Positions 53,787 through 64,000 of a DNA stretch of 64,000 bases are shown one piece after another. Origin of the DNA: Yponomeuta sedellus (Eukaryota > Arthropoda > Insecta > Lepidoptera > Yponomeutidae). The stretch covers positions 10,902,692 through 10,966,691 of the forward strand of contig OW203730.1 in assembly GCA_934045075.1 (NCBI GenBank). Reading direction: 5' to 3'. The first letter of the stretch is position 1; every line of letters starts with the position of its first letter. The notes below the pieces were generated by a model. The model worked only from the letters and a program-made list of their open reading frames with translations, was not told the DNA's origin and searched no databases. Both the position numbers and the translations under genes were made by a program.

Positions 53787-54349
53787 ATTATCTAATAGAA
53801 CGTACTCGAACGTGCCCTATTTCGAACCAAAATTGCAATTACTTGTAAATCATTATTGATTGTAAATTCACCTTATTATAAGCTCATAATACTAATTTAC
53901 GCAAACAAATACACTACCCTCAAGTAACAACGAGCGATGTAAACCTAGCATATCGCCTCGGCCGGCCTCGGGGGCCACTAATTCAATCAATTGGCTGGCC
54001 ATAAATAAACATTGAGACACCACAGGCGGACAAGCAGACACGGCTTGCCATTAATTGGGCCCGCGGATGCACCAATGGAAGACAACCTAATTAATATTGG
54101 CTGCGAAAACTTTATGATCTTCGCCTTTGGTTGTTAACGATACCGATTCGTACAGGAGATGGCGATCGGTGGTGGCTAATTGGTCCGTGAGTCCATAATT
54201 TGTGCGTGGTTTTACGTATGAAGGTTTGATGCAGTTTCCAGATCATACTAAAAATGAGAGATGAGTTGTCACGTCAAAACTAAAGGCATCAGGTACTATT
54301 GAAGTTACGAAGTTATAGGGTAAATTAAAATTTTACTGTGCGGTATCAC
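53787..54349. other. Non-coding, no feature seen
   Basis: A block of more balanced composition at 53960-54190 contains no supported frame. Confidence 0.3.
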
Positions 54350-54445
54350 GTCTGATTACCATGCAGGAGGTCGAGGGTTGAATTCCCTGGGAGCCGCCGT
54401 ACATATATAGAAATATCCTCAGCCTGGGTGTATGTTCGCATGTTT
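54350..54445 (+). repeat. tRNA-type SINE fragment (same family as 1686-1830)
   Basis: It has aggtcgagggttgaattccc (B-box), ccgccgtacatatatagaaa, cctgggtgtatgttcgcatg, then loses similarity. Confidence 0.6.
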
Positions 54446-55084
54446 CAAGATTGCATACATAAATAAAAAATGGAAATTTTATGACTATTTATTTAATTAA
54501 AATTATTCAAGCTACGGTGTTCACGTCAATAACACGTTATATAATCGCAATTTGCAGAATAACTTTAAACGTCTATTGAAGAATATTTAACATTACTTGT
54601 GACTATTTTCATAGAAATTGAGCAGCATTTTAGGTGTAAACAAACCAGGAAGTGCAACACAAACAAATAGCTGAAGGGGCTTAGACTAATCCCTGTTTTC
54701 GTTTAGGGTGTCCGCCAACAAATGGGAGTGACACTTGCTTCCAGTCAAAATTAATCGTGAAAAATCTCTAGATATACAGGGTCTCATTATATTTATTATT
54801 TTGCTACTCAAATACTTTACTTTAGCTATACCTATCCAAGTTTGGTTTTGCATTGGCAATGAGTGTGGCAGTGTTGGAGGAGACAAACACTTGTTCACGA
54901 TTTCTCTGATAAGAGAACGATAAAGACGATGCAAACAGGTGTCTGTCAAAGTGGAAACCATGAACTATGGAGAAAACTATATTAAGGAAAAAAAAGGGGT
55001 CTTATACTTTATTATTATAGAACCGGTAAATTACTATTAAAGAACCGGTTAATTTTATTTTTATAGAACCGACAAATTATAAAA
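54446..55084. other. Non-coding; short local repeats
   Basis: Three copies of an agaaccgg(t/c)aaatta-like motif lie at 55018-55075. No supported gene. The short frames on both strands at 54686-54961 have no content I recognise. Confidence 0.35.
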
Positions 55085-55565
55085 ACTGGCTAAACGCAAG
55101 TCGGATTTGTACATAAAGAGTTTCGTACAATCATGTAGTACAAAGGTTTTTAATAGTTCCTCTATCATAAGAATCGAGTCTAGAAAATATTTACCTACTT
55201 TTTATATATACGTAGTAGAAAGAATCCTTACATAGTGTGCGTTTAAGAGCGAATACTTATATAGTAGGTGTATGGGCGTACAATCTTGTAGGTGTGTTAA
55301 TATGTAAATGTTTGTATATAGTGGGAATCGACTCTCGGAGACCGTTCCCTAATGCAATTATACGATTTTATTTATATCTAGTAGGACAACTCCCCATAGT
55401 ATTGAGAGTTCCGTAAAATATTGTAGGTGCATAATATTTAAATAGTTCGTCCACCATGGGGATCGAGTCTGGGTTTTTCGTACTGCAATTATACCATTTT
55501 TATACTTAGTTTAGTAGAACAACTCCCTATGGTGTGGCTTTAGAAATCCTCTGTATAAGCGGGAG
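55085..55565 (+). repeat. Diverged tandem repeat, three units of about 135-150 bp
   Basis: Units start near 55127, 55277 and 55412 (gtacaatcatgtag / gtacaatcttgtaggt / gtaaaatattgtaggt). Each contains a gggaatcga-type motif and an agtagaacaactccc-type end. The first is preceded by a gtgcgagt/ggttccg repeat fragment also seen at 24597-24655, so the array may be internal to that element. Confidence 0.6.
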
Positions 55566-56804
55566 GAAGCCGGGGCAAGGAGAGCATTGGCGTTAAGTCC
55601 CAACACGTGCGCTGTCTGTTACACACTGACACATCGCTAAAAGCAGGACGGCAAAATGAACAGTCATTTTCTCATTAATATCAGTTGGCTAGGCTTTCCG
55701 GCATCACCTTAGACGTGTTCTGTTTCGTGTTTGGTCTAACTTTCGACAATGCCGGCAGAATCTTTGGCAAGCGTCATACAGTGTATTAGAATTAAAGCAT
55801 ATAATTATGATGTTACCAAGTTTTATAATTACTTTGATCCCGTCAAAGATTTTCAGCAGCGGAAAGTGTCGTAAGAATCAATAACTTTTCACTGTAAACT
55901 TTCCTAAGACGCACTTACTTAAGCAGCACCGTATCTACTACACTTGTTGTAGGTACATCATCCATTTGACATTTATTTATTTCGTTCAAGTCACATTATA
56001 ACACATCTATACACAGCTCACTAACCTCCGATCACTCTTACGCTACCAATATATTAGCAGTTATCGGAATTATCTTCTTTGGGACTTGCAATCGCCAACA
56101 ACCGTAAAAAGATTTTAAGCGTACGAGAATAAAAGTAAGTGGACGAAAGACCTAGAATTCTGCGAATATCAGTATTTAAAAGTATATAAGTATATTTAAA
56201 ATTGCATTTCTACTTTTTTCTCGTGTTTTTTTTTTCTGCATGCGTACCTATTTTTTCATTCACCTCCTGCGGTTGACTGCTAGAAAATGGTTAAGGCAAT
56301 AAGTTTTAAATGCAACTAAAGTATTAATAATAATATCGGAGCAGTCTGCGTTATCGAAGCACTCGGTTACTGGCAGTTATCGCGACACCGCTTCACAATG
56401 ACTAACAAATTACACTCCAGATCGCACACCACAGGGTGTCCTTATCTCAGCGCGTCACCTCGCTGTTCCCTTTGCAGCCACGATTCCCTCCAAGATAACA
56501 GCCTCGGCTCCCCTAAGAAACACCCCTTGGAACATTTTGTCCTTCATTTTTATCTATCGCAAACACTGTTTTTCGCCGTCTCGAATGCGACATTGATTTC
56601 TAACGTCTATATTTCTCCTTTTGAAGTCGACAGAGCCCAGCTTTGTTGTTTTAAGACTGTTAAGGTAAGAATGCGGCTCCTTTTTGGCTTATATTATGAG
56701 GATTTTTGAACGCAACGGTTATCTGTCTGTTTTTTGTTCAATGATGCGATTGGTAGTAACGGAGTAGTATAGCTTTTACAATGAGTCTTTCTTTTAAAAC
56801 TTGG
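55566..56804. other. Non-coding, no feature seen
   Basis: No recognisable gene or repeat. The frame at 56398-56709 has no domain or splice partner. Confidence 0.3.
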
Positions 56805-57040
56805 CCAAGGAAAGCTGATGAACTGGGTGAAAAGCTGAGATATTGCATCGATAGAACTCGTGCCTCATATTATGCGTGAGGTTGTGAGTTCCAATCGCGG
56901 AATAGCCGTTGTGTTTAAAGTTACGATGTTTTCTGGATTTCAAGTAGCAATACAGAGACATTTTACAGTTAGCGAGTGCGCTGGGAAGGAAACCATCGTG
57001 TGGAACCGGGATGTTTGAGGTGCCCATATAGCTTAGCTTA
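56805..57040 (+). repeat. Third SINE-like family, copy
   Basis: It reads aactgggtgaaaagctgaga, gaggttgtgagttccaatcg (B-box-like), ttagcgagtgcgctgggaag gaaaccatcg, then diverges. Confidence 0.55.
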
Positions 57041-57184
57041 CTACTACAATGTAATACTGTTATTATTTAATTTTGTAATATTGTTCTGCTGTTGTTGTGT
57101 TCTACTTATGTCCTTTGAATGTGTATATTTTGTTAATTATTTATGTATTTATATATAATATTCTCTAATGTATTAGTCAAGTTC

Positions 57185-57305
57185 ATCCAAAGGTTGTCTG
57201 AAAGAGATCACTTTTAGTAATAAGGCCACCGTCTGTAGATTAAGAAATATCTGTGTAATTTCCATTTTTATGTACAATAATTTTCTCTATCTCTATCTAT
57301 CTATC
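57185..57305 (+). repeat. LINE 3' end with (CTAT)n tail
   Basis: gttgtctgaaagagatcact, aataaggccaccgtctgtag, and a final ctatctctatctatctatct. Same family as 3246-3376. Confidence 0.65.
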
Positions 57306-59452
57306 TACGAGTATCTTAGCGTTTGATATTGCAGAGCCATAATAGATTCACGTTTCGGTTCAGGTTCAGATTCAGGAGAGAAAGCATTAAGCCCATATTT
57401 TCTCTCCTTAAGAGAAGCAGCAGCTTAGAAAAAACAAGGAAGGCTGAATACGAAAGCAAGCTCTTGTAATGAATGTTGGATTTATCAAACAAGGGCGGAC
57501 GGAGAGATTGGGTGCAATGAAATGGCTTTATCTTATATACACGAGAACAATGTCTTTAAGGAAAACCACGCAGTTCCACGGGATTACGCCAAATAAATGA
57601 GCGCATTAAGGCGGAAAGTTTCCAAATATGCTTCAACCCTTTACGAGTGGAGTCATCACGTAGAATGGAGGTCCTCTATCAAGCGTACATCTGAGGTTTG
57701 TGACTCCAACAATATTACTTCGAAGAGATTTGCTGAAGAAAATACTGAAACTATAGATAGTTGAATCGTGATTTTGTAAGAACAAGACAAAAAAAAAAAA
57801 TCCTCTAAATAGGTTTTTAAGACAAACAAATTCAGGCCGCCAATTGGACTTTGTATCTTTACATGTTTTATAATATGTGCTCTGGTGTACAATAAAGAAT
57901 ATCCTGATGTTATCTTATCTTATCTCATTTACCTTGGGGCACTCAAACAATAAAAGCAGGCATTGTTCAGACAAAAAATAAAATTAGCAAAATGACGGAT
58001 CTTTTCATAGGATTTTGTCAGCAAAAATGACCTTTGCCTATTGAAGTTTATTCAGCCAAGGAATTACTTTCGCATCCATCGTAGCAAAAGACAGGCAGAG
58101 GAAACAAACTGTATCATCGGCATTACTAAGGAGGTGATTCACTGACGATTTTACTTGGTCGTGTGATAGGTAGAGCCGACAGTAGAAACTCAAGCTGTCG
58201 TCGTTTTCTGAAAGATTATCATTATGTTATGGCATCTACTTCATTATCGCCTGATTCAGTTAATAAATATCCATGTGTATGCTGAATGAGCTTGATGAAA
58301 GGAGTCTTCTTGACCAATCTTGAAAGACTACTACATCACATTGTATCACATAGTAGCCTTATTTTGAGAACTAAAGCCCGAGCGATTTCAATTAGCAAAC
58401 GGTAAATTTCTATACTAATTTGACAGGTTTAGTATGCTACGTACATAGCAATGTCACGTGCCATCAATGTACCTACCTAACATTGTAATATCCGAAGACG
58501 CTAGTTTCGAGATAAACCAGCAATGGTTTAAAGGAGAAGTAAAATAATAAAATGTGTATTTTTTAAAACATTATAAATTAAAAAAAAACGTTTAGGATTT
58601 AGCACATAATATCGAGGCTGATCGGCTTCGCACTGCACTAGACTGTACAGTATTTTGTTAAGTTTATTGTGTGTGATAACTTAATCTGTTTCGATAGGAT
58701 ATTCAGTGAGACCAAGCCTTTGCTGAAAATCAGTGATCTGAGTAAATAAACCTGCAGTGAATACTGCGCGTGTTTCACCTTAGTATGGACATACTCTTCC
58801 CGTCCTTGTTGTTGCGTTCTGGCTTGTTAGTTTTTTCTGTATTTTATATCCTATGTAGCCAAAAATCTACAACGTCCCTCCAAAGCCCTGACGCTGATTG
58901 GCAAATCAACCAACGCGGTGCCACCTTGTGTTCCATTGACACGCTAAGAAAATATGCTTATTACGTTTAACGTAGGTCAAGACGGTGCATATTTGCCAGC
59001 ATTTTTGAAATTATAATTGTAAGGTCTTTAGGGATGTTTAATTACGTAATTCCTATTCAGGAGTAAAGGGAAGATACAAGAGGAAATGGAAACAATACCC
59101 CTCGTGTTAAAGGCCTAGGATATTCCTCTGCCCCTCATAAAACTGGCAAGTAGATTGTTTCCAACACTCGCCCAAAGGCTGAGGATGGAATCCGACTAAT
59201 TCTTGCCAGCAGACGACAAACGCGCTTCTAGTTGTTCATTCGGCAAACTGATTGCTGGAAATCGTAGGTCACCAGAGTCCGATCATTTGGAGTGAGCACT
59301 GTAAAGGTGTGTCTAGACCACCACCATCTTAGCTCAGAAAACTGGAAATTTTATCCTCCAACTGGGCAACTATCGCCGTCAGACAACATATCAATCTTTA
59401 CATGCAGAGTGTTAAAAAAAATGTCTGATAACATTGTATTTGGAAATCAATT
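57306..59452. other. Non-coding with repeat scraps
   Basis: 57800-57822 repeats the SINE body motif ctctaaataggtttttaaga. 57879-57915 is a LINE-end scrap (ctggtgtacaataaagaata ... tatcttatct). The rest shows no gene. Confidence 0.4.
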
Positions 59453-59585
59453 AAATGGTTGTCTGGGAGAAATTACTTTCAGTAATAAGGTCGCCAATTG
59501 TACTGCACTTTGTTATTGTTTAAGTCTCTTATGTAATTCCTGGTGTGCACGCAATAACGAATATGATGTCTATCTATCTTTTGGG
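59453..59585 (+). repeat. LINE 3' end with (TATC)n tail
   Basis: aatggttgtctgggagaaat, aataaggtcgccaattgtac, cctggtgtgcacgcaataac and tctatctatc. Same family as 3246-3376 and 57185-57305. Confidence 0.65.
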
Positions 59586-60892
59586 TTAAATATTTAAAAA
59601 AAATTGCACGCAATGGACGCTTTACTTTCACCGTGGATTCAACATCGATATTTTAGATGCGAGTACATTGCGCGTTGAAATACACAGTGTGTTCATTACG
59701 ATGAATAAATAAATTGTGCTCGAGTTTTGAGTATTAAAGTAAAAACCAACAGAAACACTGATGTACAAAACTTTTACTGGTTTTTAAAAGGTTTTACGAA
59801 CCGAAATGCCTTCTCAATAACTCAAATATTCAGAGGTTATTTCGGCCGTCAGCAGACGTTCCATAGCAACTTCAGACATTTTGCAATATGAACTTTTCGA
59901 AATATAAATCTCTGAATTAATAAGGGCCGGGGGCAAGCGCAAATGCTCGAAATAAAACAAATCGTTGACGTATTGTAACCACGTCTTTACCTACCCATTT
60001 TACCCTTCTCCGGGGCAGCAGTAAAATACCTTCGGCCTGGGATTCAGGGCGGAACTCCTATTGTCTGCCTCGATGCGTCGAACGAACCCCTTCTAAATAA
60101 CTGGCGAAACTTTCTCCGGGTCGAAGTGTGATTTCGCGGAATTGGTTTTTGAATTACATCGCTTAGCCCACATCTCCTTTGGAGTTTTATTCAAGTTCTG
60201 GTTAAGGGTAACAAAGACCTAAAGGCTTAACGGTGACATTAAGAACAACGTATTAGTGATATAAGGGAAGGCTTCTACAACATAAATAAACATCAGTTTA
60301 CTAGCTAGAGCCAGAAGTGCAAAATTGTATCAGACGTACAAAGCTAAAGCCAATATTGTGCATTACAAATACGTAGCGTGAGATTATTATAGAAGTTCGG
60401 CTTTTGCGCAAATTGACCTGAGTCGGCTTTGGTACAGGACATTTACTGTGATTTAACATTACTAACCTTTATTATTTAATGCTGTGTACCAAACTCATTA
60501 TTGCAGTAACTACTTCCAATCTTGAAATCAAGTCACGGAGGACTTTTTTTCGGAAAGGCGTTTGCCGAGTATCGACTTGTTTATAAAAGCGATAGCAGAT
60601 CCACCTTTACATTTTCAAAGTTGCAAAGTCACCCGTAATATAACCAAGTAGACAAGGAGTGCACGCGTATAAAGATTGATGTGCTGTCGACTGCGCAGTC
60701 TAAGTATATAAGGAATGTAAAGGTCGATCAATTGTAGACTGAGTTTAGTGTAGTTTTTACATAAGATAATAATGTATTTCGAAAGCAGAAATGTGTCTCT
60801 TTACTATGCGTATGATATCACTAAACGACTATACAACTTTTGAAAAACAAGTTATCACATTACATTGCCTTTAAAGCCTTAAGCTGAATGAC
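59586..60892. other. Non-coding, no feature seen
   Basis: The 59820-60170 block is less AT-rich, but no frame is supported. Confidence 0.3.
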
Positions 60893-61039
60893 TGCCTGAA
60901 TGAATGAATGAATGAATGAACGAACGAACGAACGAACGAACGAACGAACGAACGAACGAACGAACGAACGAACGAACGAACGAACGAACGAACGAACGAA
61001 CGAACGAACGAATGAACGAATGAATGAATGAATGAATGG
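60893..61039 (+). repeat. (GAAC)n / (GAAT)n microsatellite
   Basis: About 147 bp of tetranucleotide repeat: gaatgaat at both borders and a long uniform gaac core. The symmetric borders suggest that a GAAT array expanded after a T-to-C change in an inner unit. Confidence 0.95.
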
Positions 61040-61370
61040 CTATAGTAGTATTGATTCTTCGTACAAAATTAAATTTAAATTGCTCCTAGCGACGTTTAAC
61101 TTGTGGTGCAAGTACGCCTTGATATTTAAAAGTTGAAAACTTCTGCGTGTACGTTTTTTATGGTCGGACTTAACATTGGAGTGGGATGTGATAGTGCCAC
61201 CAAATTGGAGATGACAACATGCTTTTAGCGCGTCTCGCGGTGCCTCCACGTTCTTGCTTCGTGGGTAAATAGGATCAAGAAATGTGCGGATTACACCATA
61301 AGCTTTGGCGTGTTTTCAAATCTTGTATAAAGGTATAATACATCATAATGATTTAATTCTAGTTTAGGCG

Positions 61371-61915
61371 GCCTTGCTGCCTTGTTCATCTAGCGGTAAC
61401 TCCCTTGACTACCAAATCAGAGGACGTGAGCTTGATTGCCGCTGGATTCCGCCGTACTTGATTTGTACATACTTATTAGAGTACAGTCGTTAAGCCATGT
61501 CAAAGGTCTTATAGGCGGCTTGATAACTTCTGACAGTATGGCCCGCCACTGTCTTACAATCCTCCACCAATCCGGAGTTGACCCCCGAGGTGGAAGAAGG
61601 GCCTAACCTTCCTGCGATGCAGGAAGAGAAAATTTGTCTTCTCTCTCAACCGCTTGAAGTAAACAAAAGTCTTTATTAAAATGTATAAAACAGAAAGTCC
61701 TTAATCGAGTGAATAATAATAGTATCTATTAATTTGAAATGTTCACTCTTTAACCGTCACGAGTCACCGTCACACGCACGAGTGCCCAAGCAGTAGGGCA
61801 TAAGGTTTGATATCAAATATCGAAATTAGAGTACAGGTCTCAATCTATTTGTATTTTCATGTTCATGAGGGCCTTGTCATAGAGTTAGAGTACCCTAGTT
61901 TGGCATGTGATGAAC
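61371..61915 (+). repeat. tRNA-type SINE split by a 5S-SINE insertion
   Basis: The left half is ccttgttcatctagcggtaa (A-box) ... ggacgtgagcttgattgccg (B-box) ... ccgccgtacttgatttgtac. The right half resumes after the duplicated attagagtacag with gtctcaatctatttgtattt tcatgttcatgagggccttg. Same family as 1686-1830. Confidence 0.72.
61487..61824 (+). repeat. 5S rRNA-derived SINE (5'-truncated) in SINE, exact 12-bp TSD
   Basis: attagagtacag is at 61475-61486 and 61825-61836. The insert begins tcgttaagccatgtcaaagg and runs through the body to cctgcgatgcaggaagaga. An unrelated stretch of about 160 bp (about 61630-61785) follows, and then the SINE end (gtgcccaagcagtagggcat, tttgatatcaaa). The SINE was therefore hit by a later insertion whose borders I cannot fix. 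Confidence 0.82.
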
Positions 61916-62647
61916 AGGGATGTAATATTGTATGGAAATTAGGAAACCATACTTAACAGTTTTGGTGTTTCAATCTATTAAGACCTCAATTATGTAAGAA
62001 TTGTTTGGTTTTGTCTTAATTTTCATAATTATGTTCCGTTATTTTAATACGCTAACGTCCATACCTTGCGCCATAGTTTACGACAGTCTTTTGTCTCCAA
62101 CAGTTATAAAGTCAAAAAGACGTCCCCCTGCTAAGACGCTTCTGAAGTTTTAAGAATACAATTAGGTGGGGTGCCTGCTGGAACTCTCATGGCAAACAGA
62201 GTTAAAGTCGCAAAAGTTATGGTAATACTTTTTTTTATAGATAGAGTCTGACGCAAATACAATATCCAATGTCGTGGTATGAATATCTGAGATAATATGG
62301 ACTTGAATCATTCCATCTCTCCTTCCCTTTTAACTTTAATATGGTTGGAACGGGAAAGACGTTTTCAGTAAACCTAATGAATAAATATTTGTATTTTGGT
62401 AGCAAGTATTGTGCATACTGATATCTGATATGTTACGTTACAATTTTATCATTTTATATTTAAGATTTGGGCTTTCATCAGTGAAGTTCGTGCAGAATAA
62501 ACAAGTTCCTTCACCGCCCGGTACGTAATGTCAGTAGGTGGATGACCACCTTTTCTTTAATTTGGTCGTTAAAATTTCCTTTATCTTCCTTTGTTTCCTT
62601 CTACTTTTTAATTTAGTTCGTTGGCTTAGCGACCCGAAGGGGGTCTA
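61916..62647. other. Non-coding, no feature seen
   Basis: AT-rich DNA without recognisable content. Confidence 0.3.
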
Positions 62648-62899
62648 AGGGCGAGATAAATAGTCGCTTCTAAGAACGAGTCTTAGCAAAAGCACTTGCT
62701 TAAGAATCGATTTGTCTATCATAGACAGTACTTTGGCACTCTCTAAGTCGCGAAACCCGGACTAATTCTTAGCATTGGCCTAAGAACATGCTTAGCTAAG
62801 CAAACGTCTACTTTGATACTTAGCTAAGTTAGCCTGAAGTAATGCTTAGGGAAGCTTGAGTACGGACTTGGGCTAAGCAACGACTATTTATCTCGCCCT
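62648..62899. mobile_element. MITE, 252 bp, 19-bp perfect inverted ends
   Basis: agggcgagataaatagtcg at the left is mirrored exactly at the right end (cgactatttatctcgccct). The interior is unusual: it is filled with variants of cttagctaagc and cttaag in both orientations. No coding capacity. Target duplication not evident. Confidence 0.8.
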
Positions 62900-63008
62900 C
62901 AGTTTCCGAATCAAGAAGTCGTCACTGGTTTCTATCCTGCGCGGTCTCTTGCCATTTTCCTAATATTGTTTATTATTTTTTACCAATTATAAGCAATCGT
63001 TACATTAA

Positions 63009-63165
63009 ACATGTCAGAGGCCTTAGGGGCGGCTTGATAACTTCTGACAGTAAGGCCCACCATTGTCTTTCAATCCTCCACCAATCCGGATTAGCCTAAC
63101 GTTCCTACGATGCAGGAAGAGACCCGTGCCCCAGCAGTAGGGATTAACAAGGGTTGATTAAATTA
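63009..63165 (+). repeat. 5S rRNA-derived SINE, 3' part
   Basis: catgtcagaggccttagggg cggcttgataacttctgaca, gcccaccattgtctttcaat, cctacgatgcaggaagagac ccgtgccccagcagtaggg, gggttgatt. The head is missing. Confidence 0.8.
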
Positions 63166-63171
63166 AACTAG

Positions 63172-63385
63172 CTATGCTCCGCGGTGTTACTCGCGGTTTA
63201 TCGATTTTCCTATTGGAATAAGATGTTTTCCTGCAGTAGGTAAATCGTAGATTATGTTCTAATCCAGGGTGTCAGCTAACTCCATACCGAATTTTATTAA
63301 AATCGCTCCACCCGTTTAGACGTGAAAAATTTAACAAACTTATACATCATCATCACAAACTTTTTCCTTTATAATATTAGTGTGA
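63172..63385 (+). repeat. Dispersed repeat (ggtgtcagctaactc family), most complete copy
   Basis: It starts agctatgctccgcggtgtta ctcgcgg, passes ctaatccagggtgtcagcta and attttattaaaatcgctcca, and ends tttataatattagtgtgata. It follows directly on the SINE tail at 63165. Confidence 0.7.
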
Positions 63386-63777
63386 TACACCATGACATGC
63401 AACCTGCATTCGAAAATTTATTTCGTCACTTGCATCGCGAACATGAATGTCGATTCTATGTCATCGCAGCAACATTCTATTCGCTATTATTGTCAGATCA
63501 TTTTTTTATCTGTATAGTGTATAGCGCAGTTATATTTAGATGTCGACGCGGCCATAGTTTGGTGTAAAGTTAGTCCAATTGCGTCGGCAATTAAGCAAAG
63601 GCTTAGAGAGGATGTACAGCCACGCGCCTATGGGATCTCTATGCAAATTAGGCTTATGTTTACTACCGCGGGTAACTTTATCGAAGTATAATTAATCAAT
63701 AAGTAGAAGCTACTTATTTTAACTGTCTACATTCTCAAAATAAGACGATACGAGAAAAACTTTAAGCAAAACTATAA
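63386..63777. other. Non-coding, no feature seen
   Basis: No supported gene; the frame 63322-63567 overlaps the repeat. Confidence 0.3.
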
Positions 63778-64000
63778 AAACGAGTCGATACGAGACGAGC
63801 AACCGACGACGCGAGCTCCGTCTTTGCTCACCATGATTAAGCTCTGCGAATCAGAGCGAAACCAGAGTGCTTAGTGCGAGTTTGACAGATCCAATCGAAT
63901 AACTTTACTACCGCGTTAATCGAGCATTGAGTAGTGAGTATGAGTAAGTTAATCGTTCGAACTGGCAAAACGCTGTCACAGTAAACTCGCACTCGCGTTT
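63778..64000 (-). mobile_element. Second copy related to the 46.3 kb MITE, cut by window edge
   Basis: cgagacgagcaaccgacgac gcgagctccgtctttgctca and gattaagctctgcgaatcag agcgaaacc match the reverse complement of the interior of 46322-46516. The outer part differs, with cttagtgcgagttt at 63870-63883 mirrored by aaactcgcact near 63983, so the terminal repeats may belong to a different subfamily. Confidence 0.6.

Noticed and set aside
60893..61039. CRISPR-like or satellite array
   Set aside because: It is a simple tetranucleotide microsatellite without spacers.

Overview
The window looks like nuclear DNA of an insect, most likely a moth or butterfly (Lepidoptera). It is AT-rich, intron-rich and crowded with short retroposons, MITEs and non-LTR retrotransposon pieces of the kinds common in lepidopteran genomes. 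The species cannot be named from the sequence alone. I see no bacterial genes, rRNA genes, functional tRNA genes or CRISPR array.

Layout. 1-587 (minus) is the 5' part of a coiled-coil protein that runs off the left edge. 0.6-36.9 kb is gene-poor. It holds two substantial non-LTR retrotransposons: a 5'-truncated plus-strand element at 8.4-10.8 kb with one in-frame stop, and a minus-strand element at 18.4-21.6 kb with endonuclease and reverse transcriptase separated by one homopolymer frameshift. It also holds a GC-rich poly(A) retroposon with an exact 15-bp target duplication (12.16-13.06 kb), several LINE 3' ends, MITEs, and many SINE copies.

The one clear host gene is a roundabout-type axon-guidance receptor on the minus strand (37.6-49.3 kb). 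I could build 17 coding exons whose splice phases all agree: signal peptide, four Ig domains, two FN3 domains, one membrane span and a cytoplasmic tail, about 1005 residues. Canonical Robo has five Ig and three FN3 domains; Ig5 and the first FN3 are absent and there is no room for them in the intron where they would lie. 49.3-64 kb, upstream of the gene, is again repeat-rich non-coding DNA.

Two SINE families dominate. One has a head that closely resembles 5S rRNA with its internal promoter. At least ten pieces are present, one 367 bp long between exact 11-bp duplications. Three insertions in robo introns lie at or very near splice sites, and one appears to have duplicated a splice donor. The other family has a tRNA-like head, and most of its copies carry an inverted piece of their own body or tail at the 5' side, in some cases inside a single target-site duplication. 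Nested insertions with readable target duplications allow relative dating in several places.
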